Below, one piece after another: positions 33,784-40,565 of a stretch of 40,565 nt of DNA. The position numbers and the translations under genes were made by a program. Source of the stretch: Isosphaeraceae bacterium. Lineage in GTDB: Bacteria > Planctomycetota > Planctomycetia > Isosphaerales > Isosphaeraceae. The DNA is taken from contig JANXSX010000100.1 in assembly GCA_025356475.1 (NCBI GenBank), positions 1-40,565 of the forward strand. Direction: 5' to 3'. The notes below the pieces were generated by a model, which saw only the letters and a list, made by a program, of their open reading frames with translations, was not told where the DNA came from and did no database searches. How positions within the stretch are numbered: the first letter of the stretch is position 1; each line of letters begins with the position of its first letter.

Positions 33784-35544
33784 ATGAACCAAATGAACGC
33801 TCGGCGTGAAACTCTGCTCATTCTCGCCATCACGACCGTGGCGGGAGTCGTCCGACTCTGGTATCCCGATCGCCTGGGTCTCGATCACTTCGACGAGGGG
33901 ATCTACGCACTCTCGGGTCTCTGGTCAACGAGTCCCAAGGGTCTTTGGTCGCTTGACCCGATGGTCATTCCTTACGCGCCGCCTGGCGTTCCGATCTTGA
34001 TCGGGCTGGCATATGTGATCTTTGGGGTCTCGGATATCGCGGCGATTCTCGTGTCGATCGTGAGCGGAACACTGACGATCGCGGCGATCGGCTGGGTTGG
34101 CCGCCGAACGTTTGGGCCGGGGGCAGGGGCCGCAGCCGCAGGCTTGGCGGCACTCAGTGGGACTCACCTGCTCTTTTCCCGGATGGCTTTGACCGACGCG
34201 ACCTTCTTGCTCGGCTGGGTGATCGGACTTGGGGTCGGTGGTCAATTCCTCGAAAAACCAAGCCTAAAGCGCGGCCTGATGCTGGGCCTGGTGGTCGGGA
34301 TTGTCATGAACCTCAAGTACAATGGTTGGCTCGTGGGGGTTCTTGTCGCCTTGGCCGCTCTATGGGAATTGATCTTCGATCGGGCCAAGCGGACGCGTCA
34401 GGCCGTCGCCCGCACCTTTGGTTTCGGAGTCTTGGGCGCGGTTGTGGCAGGGTTGATCTATCTCCCTTGGGTTCGCTTTGTCGAGCGGCATGGAGGGTAT
34501 TCCGGCTTGGTTGCGCACCATCGCAGCTACCTCGGTGGACCAGCGACGTGGCTGCCGCACTGGAGGCAACAGCTCGCTCAGGTCACAGCGCTGAGTGGAG
34601 GAGAATACTGGTTGCTCTCCGCCTGGACACTGGCCTGTGTTGGGCTCATGCTCGCGGTGGTTCAGCCCAAAGGAACGGCTCGACCAGACAAGACCGGACG
34701 GGTCTGGCTGGTTGCACTCCTGGGCTATGGAGGGATCGCCTACGCCATGTTGCCGACTGCGGGTTGGTGGCTATCGCTCGCTGTGGTCCCTTGGCTCTTG
34801 CGGCTCAATTCTTCGGCACGGCTACTGGCAATCGGCTGGGTGACGCTCAGCGTGATGACACCGTTCTACCATCCCTATGCTCGGCTCTGGCTGCCGCTTC
34901 ATGCGTTTGGTTGGCTGATCCTGGGGGGAATTCTCCGTGAGGTTTTTTACGTCACCTGGTTCAAGCCGGAGCCAGGTCTAAAGCTTCTTCGAAGCCTCAG
35001 GATGAGGTGGCTGGCGGGCTTATCGCTCGGAGTTCTTCTCGCCTATCTTGAGTCGACGGCGGGGACCGCCCGGGCGATCCCGCTTCCAACGCCCACTGGG
35101 CTCTATCCGATCTCATGGACCAAGTCCGAGCTGATGATCGCTCGGAGGTCGTGTCCCCTAATCCCAGGGCCGATTCGGATCTATGCCCGCCCTTCACTGC
35201 TGTTCTACCTGAGTATGATCTGGCAAGGACCTGTCTATCGGACGTCGTCCGCTCAGGAAGCTCTCGCAGTGAACGGCCCGAGCAACTACACCCTGCTCGA
35301 TGAGGCGATCTTCACCGCTGATGACTTCGCCAAGGTTCCGCTCGCACGTTCGCTGGGCTGGGAGGAGCCGCTCTCTCCGGTGACATGGCTCGACATCGAT
35401 CCTTCGGCAGCTTACGGTCAGTCATCCCGGCGCAAAGTGCAGGTGGTGCTTCTGCCGACCACTGCGTTACAAAATACGCTCGGTGGTCGAGTGTCGCCAC
35501 TGACGCCCTTGATCGCTCCCCAAACCCTGCCGAGCAACCCATGA
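33784..35544 (+). CDS. PMT-type (GT39-like) membrane glycosyltransferase
   Basis: This 586-residue membrane protein has about ten hydrophobic helices in its first 420 residues and a soluble C-terminal part. HFDEGIYA near 35-42 carries the Asp-Glu motif in the first extracytoplasmic loop, typical of dolichyl/undecaprenyl-phosphate-sugar glycosyltransferases. Such enzymes transfer a sugar from a lipid carrier to protein or lipid targets on the outer face of the membrane. The acceptor is unknown. The stop overlaps the start of the nicotinate phosphoribosyltransferase gene by 4 nt (ATGA). Confidence 0.85.
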   Translation: MNQMNARRETLLILAITTVAGVVRLWYPDRLGLDHFDEGIYALSGLWSTSPKGLWSLDPMVIPYAPPGVPILIGLAYVIFGVSDIAAILVSIVSGTLTIAAIGWVGRRTFGPGAGAAAAGLAALSGTHLLFSRMALTDATFLLGWVIGLGVGGQFLEKPSLKRGLMLGLVVGIVMNLKYNGWLVGVLVALAALWELIFDRAKRTRQAVARTFGFGVLGAVVAGLIYLPWVRFVERHGGYSGLVAHHRSYLGGPATWLPHWRQQLAQVTALSGGEYWLLSAWTLACVGLMLAVVQPKGTARPDKTGRVWLVALLGYGGIAYAMLPTAGWWLSLAVVPWLLRLNSSARLLAIGWVTLSVMTPFYHPYARLWLPLHAFGWLILGGILREVFYVTWFKPEPGLKLLRSLRMRWLAGLSLGVLLAYLESTAGTARAIPLPTPTGLYPISWTKSELMIARRSCPLIPGPIRIYARPSLLFYLSMIWQGPVYRTSSAQEALAVNGPSNYTLLDEAIFTADDFAKVPLARSLGWEEPLSPVTWLDIDPSAAYGQSSRRKVQVVLLPTTALQNTLGGRVSPLTPLIAPQTLPSNP

Positions 35545-36890
35545 ACGCGACGTCACTCTGGCCCGATCCCGCCGCGCTCGGTACGGTGACCGATCTTTAT
35601 GAGCTCACGATGATGGCGGCCTACCACGCGGCGGGGATCAGTTCCAAGCCGGCGGTCTTTGAGATCTTTGTCCGCAAGCTACCACCAGGCCGTTCGTATC
35701 TGGTCTTCGCAGGCTTGGAACAAGTGGTCACCGACATCTTGAACCTGGCATTCTCACCCTCGCAGATCGCGGCTCTTCGAGCCCTGCCCGTCTTTGCTCA
35801 TCTGAAATCAGGCTGGTTCGATCACCTCGCAAAGCTCCGATTCACCGGCGATATCTGGTCAATTCCCGAAGGAACGATCGTCTTCGCGGGAGAACCACTC
35901 GTCCGAATCTCAGCGCCTCTGGAACAGGGCCAGTGGCTGGAAACCCTCTTGTTGACTTCGCTCGGCTACCCGACCTTGGTTGCTTCCAAAGCCGCCCGGA
36001 TCGTCCAAGCGGCGGCCGGTCGGCCTGTTTTCGACTTTGGTGCCAGGCGAGGCCATGGTCCACACTCGGGGATGCTTTCCGCCCGAGCGGCTTACCTGGC
36101 GGGGTTCGCCGGGACCAGTCATGTCGAAGCCGCGCTCCGACTCAAGATCCCAGCGGTCGGAACGATGGCTCACGCCTGGGTCCAAGCGTTCGACCAGGAA
36201 CTCGATGCGTTTCGAGCGTTCGCCAAGGTTTATCCCGACGAGCCCACGCTCTTGATCGATACCTACGACGTGTCCTCAGGGGCGCGGCACGCGGCGATGA
36301 TCGAACCTGCCGCTGCTGCGGTCCGGATCGACTCTGGCGACCTGAATATCGAGTCCCGTAAGGCTCGGACGATCCTCGACGAGATGGGGCGAACTGCGAC
36401 CAAGATCGTCGTGAGTGGAGATCTTGAGGAACACGCCATCGCAATGCTGGTCGAGCAGGGTGCCCCGATCGACGCCTTCGGGGTAGGGACTGAGTTGATC
36501 ACCAGTCGGGACGCGCCGGCGATCTCGATGGTCGATAAACTCGTCGAGTTCGAAGGCTCAGGACGAATCAAGCTCAGCGTTGGGAAGAAGACCTATCCGC
36601 TCGGCAAACAGGTCTCACGGAGGCTGAACGCCGAGGGCAAGTTTGCAGGCGATCATGTCACCCGGTTCGACGAACCGATCGTGGAACGGCCCTTGATGCT
36701 CCCGGTGGTCGAGTCGGGTTATGTCCTGCAAGACTGGCCCTCGATCGAGTCGATCCGCGCCCATTGCAAGGCCCAATCGGAGGGACTCCCCGAGAGTTTA
36801 CGTTCCTTAGACACGACCGGACGCTATCCCGTCACGTATAGCGACGCTCTGGAAGCCGAGGCAGAGCGTCTGATGGCGAGGTCTTCGTGA
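35541..36890 (+). CDS. pncB: Nicotinate phosphoribosyltransferase
   Basis: This 449-residue enzyme makes nicotinate mononucleotide from nicotinate and PRPP in the NAD salvage pathway. Motifs are TDLYELTMMAAYHAAG at the N-terminus, FDFGARRGHGPHSG (165-178), GTMAHAWVQAF (207-217) with the catalytic-loop His, VRIDSGDL and GVGTELITS at the phosphate-binding site. I use the ATG at 35541 because the family sequence begins there; the longer frame from 35385 overlaps the glycosyltransferase. The ATGA overlap suggests translational coupling with the upstream glycosyltransferase, an unusual partner. parA follows after 247 bp. Confidence 0.93.
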   Translation: MNATSLWPDPAALGTVTDLYELTMMAAYHAAGISSKPAVFEIFVRKLPPGRSYLVFAGLEQVVTDILNLAFSPSQIAALRALPVFAHLKSGWFDHLAKLRFTGDIWSIPEGTIVFAGEPLVRISAPLEQGQWLETLLLTSLGYPTLVASKAARIVQAAAGRPVFDFGARRGHGPHSGMLSARAAYLAGFAGTSHVEAALRLKIPAVGTMAHAWVQAFDQELDAFRAFAKVYPDEPTLLIDTYDVSSGARHAAMIEPAAAAVRIDSGDLNIESRKARTILDEMGRTATKIVVSGDLEEHAIAMLVEQGAPIDAFGVGTELITSRDAPAISMVDKLVEFEGSGRIKLSVGKKTYPLGKQVSRRLNAEGKFAGDHVTRFDEPIVERPLMLPVVESGYVLQDWPSIESIRAHCKAQSEGLPESLRSLDTTGRYPVTYSDALEAEAERLMARSS

Positions 36891-37137
36891 GACAAACCGG
36901 CGCAGAACGACCGGAAAACTGCGAGAAGGCTCACCTAGACAGAAGCCGTCCGATGCGATAGCCTCCGAATCGTCCGATGGACCGGAGGCTCGACCGTCGC
37001 AAGACGAGAGCAGGGGCATGGATGCCCCACGCTAGAACTCAACTGCTAGTGGCGTTTCGCTCGATGCTGAGCGGTTCGCCAGCGGTGGTTGGGGTGTCTT
37101 GCCCCGGTCGGACGGCTGCCGATCGGGGGTTTCCGGC

Positions 37138-37884
37138 GTGGGCAAGATCATTAGCGTAGCCAATCAGAAGGGCGGAGTGGGCAAGACCACCACCGCCATC
37201 AATATCGCCGCAGGACTGGCCAAGGCGGGCCGGACGGCCCTAGTTATCGACATCGACCCGCAGTGCAACGCCACGAGCGGACTCGGTGTCGAACCAGCAT
37301 TGCGACACCCCTTGGTTGCGGGTAAGCCGTTAGCGGAGAGTGTGGCGTCGACCACGCAAGAACGCCTCTTCGTGCTTCCCGGCTCGCAGAGCCTGGCCGA
37401 TGCGGATGCTCTGTCGGCTCCCAACCGCCAGAGGGCTTCGACCTTACGCCAGCAGCTCTCCGGTGAGCTTGGCAATTATGACTACGTGTTCTTTGATTGC
37501 CCGCCTAGCCTGGGCCAGTTGACCAGGGCTGCACTCGCTGCGTCCACGGATATCTACATCCCGATCCAATGCGAATACTTCGCCATGGAGGGGCTCTCCC
37601 AGATCATCGAACTCGCCCGGCAAACGAAGTCGAAGGAGAACAACCGCCTGGAAATTGGCGGGATTGTTCTGACCATGTTCGACCCGACCTTGGAGCTGGC
37701 CAACGAGGTCGCGAACGAGGTTCGGGGCTACTTCGACGACACCGTCTTTCAGACACCGATCCCGCGCGACGTGGTGATCAGCGAGTCCCCCAGCCACGGT
37801 AAGAGTGTGTTTGACTACAACCCACGGGCCCGAGGGGCCTGGGCTTATGCTGAACTCGTGATGGAGGTCCTCGACCGTGAATAA
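37138..37884 (+). CDS. parA: Chromosome partitioning ATPase ParA (Soj)
   Basis: This 248-residue ParA/Soj ATPase binds DNA non-specifically in its ATP dimer form and moves ParB-parS complexes during chromosome segregation. The signature is KGGVGKTT (11-18), followed by VIDIDPQCNATSG and YVFFDCPPSLG (Walker B). The start is the GTG at 37138, with GGGGGT upstream; the frame extends to an ATG at 37099, but those residues are not ParA-like. It overlaps parB by 8 nt. Three parS sites in the same window support an origin-proximal chromosomal location. Confidence 0.95.
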   Translation: MGKIISVANQKGGVGKTTTAINIAAGLAKAGRTALVIDIDPQCNATSGLGVEPALRHPLVAGKPLAESVASTTQERLFVLPGSQSLADADALSAPNRQRASTLRQQLSGELGNYDYVFFDCPPSLGQLTRAALAASTDIYIPIQCEYFAMEGLSQIIELARQTKSKENNRLEIGGIVLTMFDPTLELANEVANEVRGYFDDTVFQTPIPRDVVISESPSHGKSVFDYNPRARGAWAYAELVMEVLDRE

Positions 37885-38764
37885 GCGCCGACTTGGACGC
37901 GGACTCGATAGCTTGCTCGGTCGTGATGAAGGGGGTTTCGAACCCAGTTCGCTCGAAGCTGCCGACCTGCTCCACTTGGCGGTCGATCAGATCGACGCCA
38001 ATCCCTACCAGCCTCGGACCGTGTTCGACTCAAGCGAGATCGCCGCTCTGGCTGACTCACTTCGTCAACACGGCATGATCCAGCCTGTGATTGTCCGGGC
38101 AGTGGGCGAGCGGTATCAACTCGTGGCCGGCGAGCGCCGACTCCGAGCCGCGATCGAGGCCCGCCTGCATGAGATTCCCGCTCGGGTCATGGAGCTCAGC
38201 GATCAGCGGGTCCGCGAACTCGCCATGGTCGAGAACCTCCAGCGTGAGGATCTCAACGCCCTCGACAAGGCGGTCGCCTTCCGCGACTACCTAGGCCAGT
38301 ACGGCGGTACTCAGGAAGAGTTGGCGGGTCGGCTCGGTCTCGACCGCTCGACAGTCGCCAACTTCATCAGACTCCTGGAACTCCCCGAGGATGTCCGCGA
38401 CGCCCTCAAGTCGAAGCGAATCACTCAAGGCCATGCACGGGCCCTGCTCGGCCTTCCTGACGGCGAGACTCGCAGCGCGGTCTGCAAGCGAGTGATCGCC
38501 GATTCGCTCTCGGTTCGGCAGACCGAAGCTCTGGTCTCGACCGGGGATATCGTGGTCGTTACCAAGAAGTTCCGCCGAGACCCCGGCGAGACGCCAAACG
38601 CGGTCCGAGCCCCCCATTTTGTCGAGGTTGAGGAGTCGCTCAAGGAACGCTTCGGCACCAGCGTCCTGATCCGGGTCAAAGCCAAGGAACGGGGTCAGAT
38701 CGTCATCGACTTCAACTCGCAGGAAGATTTCGACCGGGTCACGACTCTGATCCGGGGAAACTAA
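37877..38764 (+). CDS. parB: Chromosome partitioning protein ParB (Spo0J)
   Basis: This 295-residue ParB/Spo0J protein is a CTP-dependent clamp that loads at parS and slides on DNA. It begins with RRLGRGLDSLLG, the conserved ParA-stimulating N-terminus. DANPYQPR and GERRLRAA form the CTP-binding pocket, and ELAMVENLQREDLNALDKA follows. A helix-turn-helix (TQEELAGRLGLDRSTVANFI, about 138-157) contacts parS. The C-terminus dimerises. Translation begins at GTG 37877 with GGAGG upstream, inside the end of parA. Confidence 0.95.
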   Translation: MNKRRLGRGLDSLLGRDEGGFEPSSLEAADLLHLAVDQIDANPYQPRTVFDSSEIAALADSLRQHGMIQPVIVRAVGERYQLVAGERRLRAAIEARLHEIPARVMELSDQRVRELAMVENLQREDLNALDKAVAFRDYLGQYGGTQEELAGRLGLDRSTVANFIRLLELPEDVRDALKSKRITQGHARALLGLPDGETRSAVCKRVIADSLSVRQTEALVSTGDIVVVTKKFRRDPGETPNAVRAPHFVEVEESLKERFGTSVLIRVKAKERGQIVIDFNSQEDFDRVTTLIRGN

Positions 38765-39023
38765 GCCCGTTCCGTTCGTAAGGAACCAGACGGCAAGAAC
38801 CCTCCTGCCCCCGCACGATCGGCCAAGCACCTTCCCATTTCGTCCCCACCCCGGCGAGATGGGAAGTCGCGTTTGCAACCTCAAGATTCACGAAGAGTAG
38901 GGCGGCTCGATCAAAGTACCGGTCAGGATGAGACCTAGGACTGGAGCGAGCCACGCCTAGTGAATTAGGCACTACCTTTGCTACTCTCCTCGGAACTCTC
39001 CCAAACTCAATCGAAGTCACACC

Positions 39024-39731
39024 TTGGATCGTTCGATGGATCGACTGGTCGAGGAGCTTCTTAACGTGATCTCTTCTCCCGAAGGGATCAACGAACTCCA
39101 CGATGTGCTGGGATCGTTCTGTCATCGTTGGCGGAACCATCTCAACGCTCTTAGCCTGGGGATTCACCTGACAAGTCAGGCCCAGGGCAACTTGCATGGC
39201 GACTTCTGGCAAGACATGGAAGGGCGTTACCGGTCACTCGAACGCTTGATCACCGAGTTCCAAGAGATCAGCCGACCCGCCCGCCTGACCCCGTTACGAC
39301 TCCCGCTCTGTGCTTTCTGGGCGGATCGCCATGTACAGTGGCAGCCGGAATGTGAGCGATTAGGGCGAACCTTGGAGCTGTCACCACCGTCGACTCTGGT
39401 ATACGCGGAGTTCGACCCAACCCGATTCACCCAGGTTTTCGACACGCTAGTCATCGGAAGGGACGCTCCTGGGCCAATTGAGGTCCGGTGGTGGGAGGGA
39501 CCTGATAAGCACGTTCGGGTCGAGTGGCATGAACCCGAGGCTCTTGTCCGACATCATCGTCGGACCGATCAACCCGCTTCGCTCGCTGTTCCGCTCCTGG
39601 GCCGCTTGATGACCTCGCATGGTGGACGACTCGACGTGACCGAACATCCCGGGTGCGGCTTCACCTTGGCAATGGCCTGGCCACTTTCGCACACGAAGAA
39701 TCACGCTTTCGCCTTGACCGAAGAGGCCTGA
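39024..39731 (+). CDS. Degenerate histidine-kinase-like protein
   Basis: This is a 235-residue soluble protein. CHRWRNHLNALSLGIHL (33-49) resembles the dimerisation/phosphoacceptor helix of histidine kinases (H-x-x-R-N-x-L-N). The C-terminal PLLGRLMTSHGGRLDVTEHPGCGFTLAMAWP matches the G2/G3 end of a HATPase domain. The N and G1 boxes (N-x-x-x-N and DxGxG) are not seen, so it may not bind ATP normally and may be a structural or phosphotransfer relative. No response regulator is adjacent. It follows parB by 259 bp and lies before tRNA-Pro. Family relation is probable; activity is uncertain. Confidence 0.65.
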   Translation: MDRSMDRLVEELLNVISSPEGINELHDVLGSFCHRWRNHLNALSLGIHLTSQAQGNLHGDFWQDMEGRYRSLERLITEFQEISRPARLTPLRLPLCAFWADRHVQWQPECERLGRTLELSPPSTLVYAEFDPTRFTQVFDTLVIGRDAPGPIEVRWWEGPDKHVRVEWHEPEALVRHHRRTDQPASLAVPLLGRLMTSHGGRLDVTEHPGCGFTLAMAWPLSHTKNHAFALTEEA

Positions 39732-39774
39732 ACACTTTAGGATACGAACGTCCTGCGAGGGACTGCCATTTCTA

Positions 39775-39848
39775 CGGGGTGTAGCGCAGCCTGGTAGCGC
39801 GCCTGCCTTGGGAGCAGGAGGTCAGCAGTTCGAATCTGCTCACCCCGA
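39775..39848 (+). tRNA. tRNA-Pro (anticodon TGG)
   Basis: This is a 74-nt cloverleaf. The acceptor CGGGGTG pairs with CACCCCG, the anticodon stem CCTGC/GCAGG encloses a CTTGGGA loop, and the T-arm is AGCAGTTCGAATCTGCT. TGG reads CCA (and other Pro codons). CCA is not encoded. Accessory-looking sequence begins soon after its 3' end. Confidence 0.97.
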
Positions 39849-39864
39849 CTGATCTGCTAATTTC

Positions 39865-39904
39865 AATCCCGCCTGGCATTGCGAAAGCAAAGCCGGGCGG
39901 GATT
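39865..39904 (+). terminator. Candidate terminator after tRNA-Pro
   Basis: AATCCCGCCTGGC pairs with GCCGGGCGGGATT (one G-T pair) around a 14-base loop. TTGACTTTTC follows, a weak T-rich tract. Position 17 bp after tRNA-Pro supports a role in ending that transcript. Confidence 0.6.
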
Positions 39905-40117
39905 TGACTTTTCTCCCCACATCCAACCTTCTCGATTGCTTTCATGTACGAGAGACGAAATCTCCTCACATGCTGCGCCACAAGAAGTGCCTCAATGGCT
40001 CGTCAATTGACAGGCCGGCCGCTCCTTGTTGTTAAAGTTTGAAGATGCAGATCAGTCTGCGCCCTATACCAACTCTAGGACACGCGTGAAAGACGGCCCC
40101 ACAGCGATGAACTGCTC

Positions 40118-40426
40118 ATGGGATGGTCGAAAAACTCACACGCGGCCTTTACTGGCGGTAGCGGCCAGATGGCCGTTATGGGCGAACTCTTACATCCCAA
40201 GTGTAACGCAGCGATCCCCTTGATCGATGTTGGCACGGATGTGTTCGCGTACCAAGACGGTCGCGAAGAAGTCGCTCGTATCCAGGTCAAGACTGGAGCC
40301 GGGACCTGGTACAACAATCGGCAGGGATTCAGTGCGAGGTTCGGCATTCCGCTGAGCGAGTTGGCGCGCAGGGACACTCCGCCAATTTTCTCTAGAACTC
40401 GGCAGTTGGTGCGCGCATTTGGGTAA
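40118..40426 (+). CDS. PD-(D/E)XK nuclease-like protein, apparently truncated
   Basis: The first 90 residues look like a small restriction-endonuclease-fold protein. E23 lies in GQMAVMGELL, D41 in DVGTDVF, and the core strand has RIQVKT with Q56 and K58, matching the E-D-QxK variant of PD-(D/E)XK. GFSARFGIPLSEL is a conserved follow-on. Related proteins usually continue well past this point. Here the sequence changes at about 40401, where a 15-bp inverted-repeat segment begins, and the frame ends at 40426 with unrelated residues. The start could also be a later Met. A nuclease or DNA-repair-like role is inferred. Confidence 0.55.
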   Translation: MGWSKNSHAAFTGGSGQMAVMGELLHPKCNAAIPLIDVGTDVFAYQDGREEVARIQVKTGAGTWYNNRQGFSARFGIPLSELARRDTPPIFSRTRQLVRAFG

Positions 40427-40530
40427 AGATCGCTGTCTGGAAAGGCAATCTACGGCCTGAACTGGTAGCTCGGGGTGTCCTGGAGGCCTTGAGCAACTCC
40501 GGACGAATCCGGATTCGCGCACCAACTGCC
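40401..40530. repeat. 130-bp segment with 15-bp terminal inverted repeats (MITE-like)
   Basis: GGCAGTTGGTGCGCG (40401-40415) is the exact inverse of CGCGCACCAACTGCC (40516-40530). A perfect 14-bp palindrome, CGAATCCGGATTCG, overlaps the right arm (40504-40517). CTAG occurs five bases before the left arm and overlaps the last base of the right arm, so a target duplication is possible but not symmetric. The segment sits at the point where the nuclease-like gene loses its expected sequence. Confidence 0.65.
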
Positions 40531-40565
40531 TAGCGCTAACAAGTTTTGCGGAGTTTTACACCAGA

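Noticed and set aside
38955-38970. Short hairpin GCCTA-GTGAAT-TAGGC before the histidine-kinase-like gene
   Set aside because: A 5-bp stem is expected by chance and has no T tract or other context.

Overview
The window most likely comes from a chromosome of the phylum Planctomycetota, possibly the Isosphaerales (the order is a guess). The reasons are a GC-rich composition, an ECF sigma factor of the planctomycete Ser/Thr-kinase-linked type beside a long Ser/Thr kinase with a C-terminal repeat region, a second receptor-type Ser/Thr kinase, an FG-GAP/ASPIC-UnbV lipoprotein, and several HEAT and TPR proteins. No rRNA, CRISPR array or complete prophage is visible.

Positions 1 to about 12.7 kb look like an accessory, rearranged region. 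It begins with the C-terminal end of an IS66-type transposase and ends with an ankyrin-repeat remnant. Between them are a ParA-like ATPase overlapping a HEPN-domain protein (1040-2684), an unrecognised three-gene operon (3241-5208), an IS4-type element with a frameshifted transposase (5358-6875), and an ECF sigma factor/Ser-Thr kinase pair (7410-11235). Each gene block is bounded by repeats. Three co-oriented copies of the same IS4-type terminus lie at 699, 2865 and 5357, and two long direct repeats at 7016-7343 and 11275-11602 bracket the sigma/kinase pair.

Positions 12.7 to 26.9 kb form a long run of minus-strand genes. In transcription order they are a short-chain dehydrogenase, a membrane Ser/Thr kinase with a large beta-helix-like sensor region, a secreted TPR protein, a nitrilase-superfamily amidohydrolase, a giant TPR/FG-GAP/ASPIC lipoprotein, a secreted HEAT protein, an APC-family amino-acid transporter and a membrane HEAT protein. 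Spacing of 21 nt, -1 nt and 42 nt from kinase to lipoprotein suggests an operon.

Positions 27 to 39.8 kb look like core, origin-proximal chromosome. They hold parA-parB, three parS sites (27284, 30796, 33696), four tRNA genes (Arg-CCT, Arg-TCT, Glu-TTC, Pro-TGG), csrA, a divergent sigma factor, a zinc alcohol dehydrogenase-like protein, a DJ-1/PfpI protein, a dicarboxylate/amino-acid symporter, a histone-deacetylase-fold hydrolase, a PMT-type glycosyltransferase overlapping nicotinate phosphoribosyltransferase, and a degenerate histidine-kinase-like protein. Palindromic repeats fill the larger gaps.

After tRNA-Pro the sequence becomes accessory-like again. A PD-(D/E)XK-type nuclease-like gene appears to be cut off by a 130-bp segment with 15-bp inverted termini at the right edge.

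The best candidates for an undescribed system are the ParA-HEPN pair and the adjacent three-gene operon, together with the repeat architecture that separates these modules.
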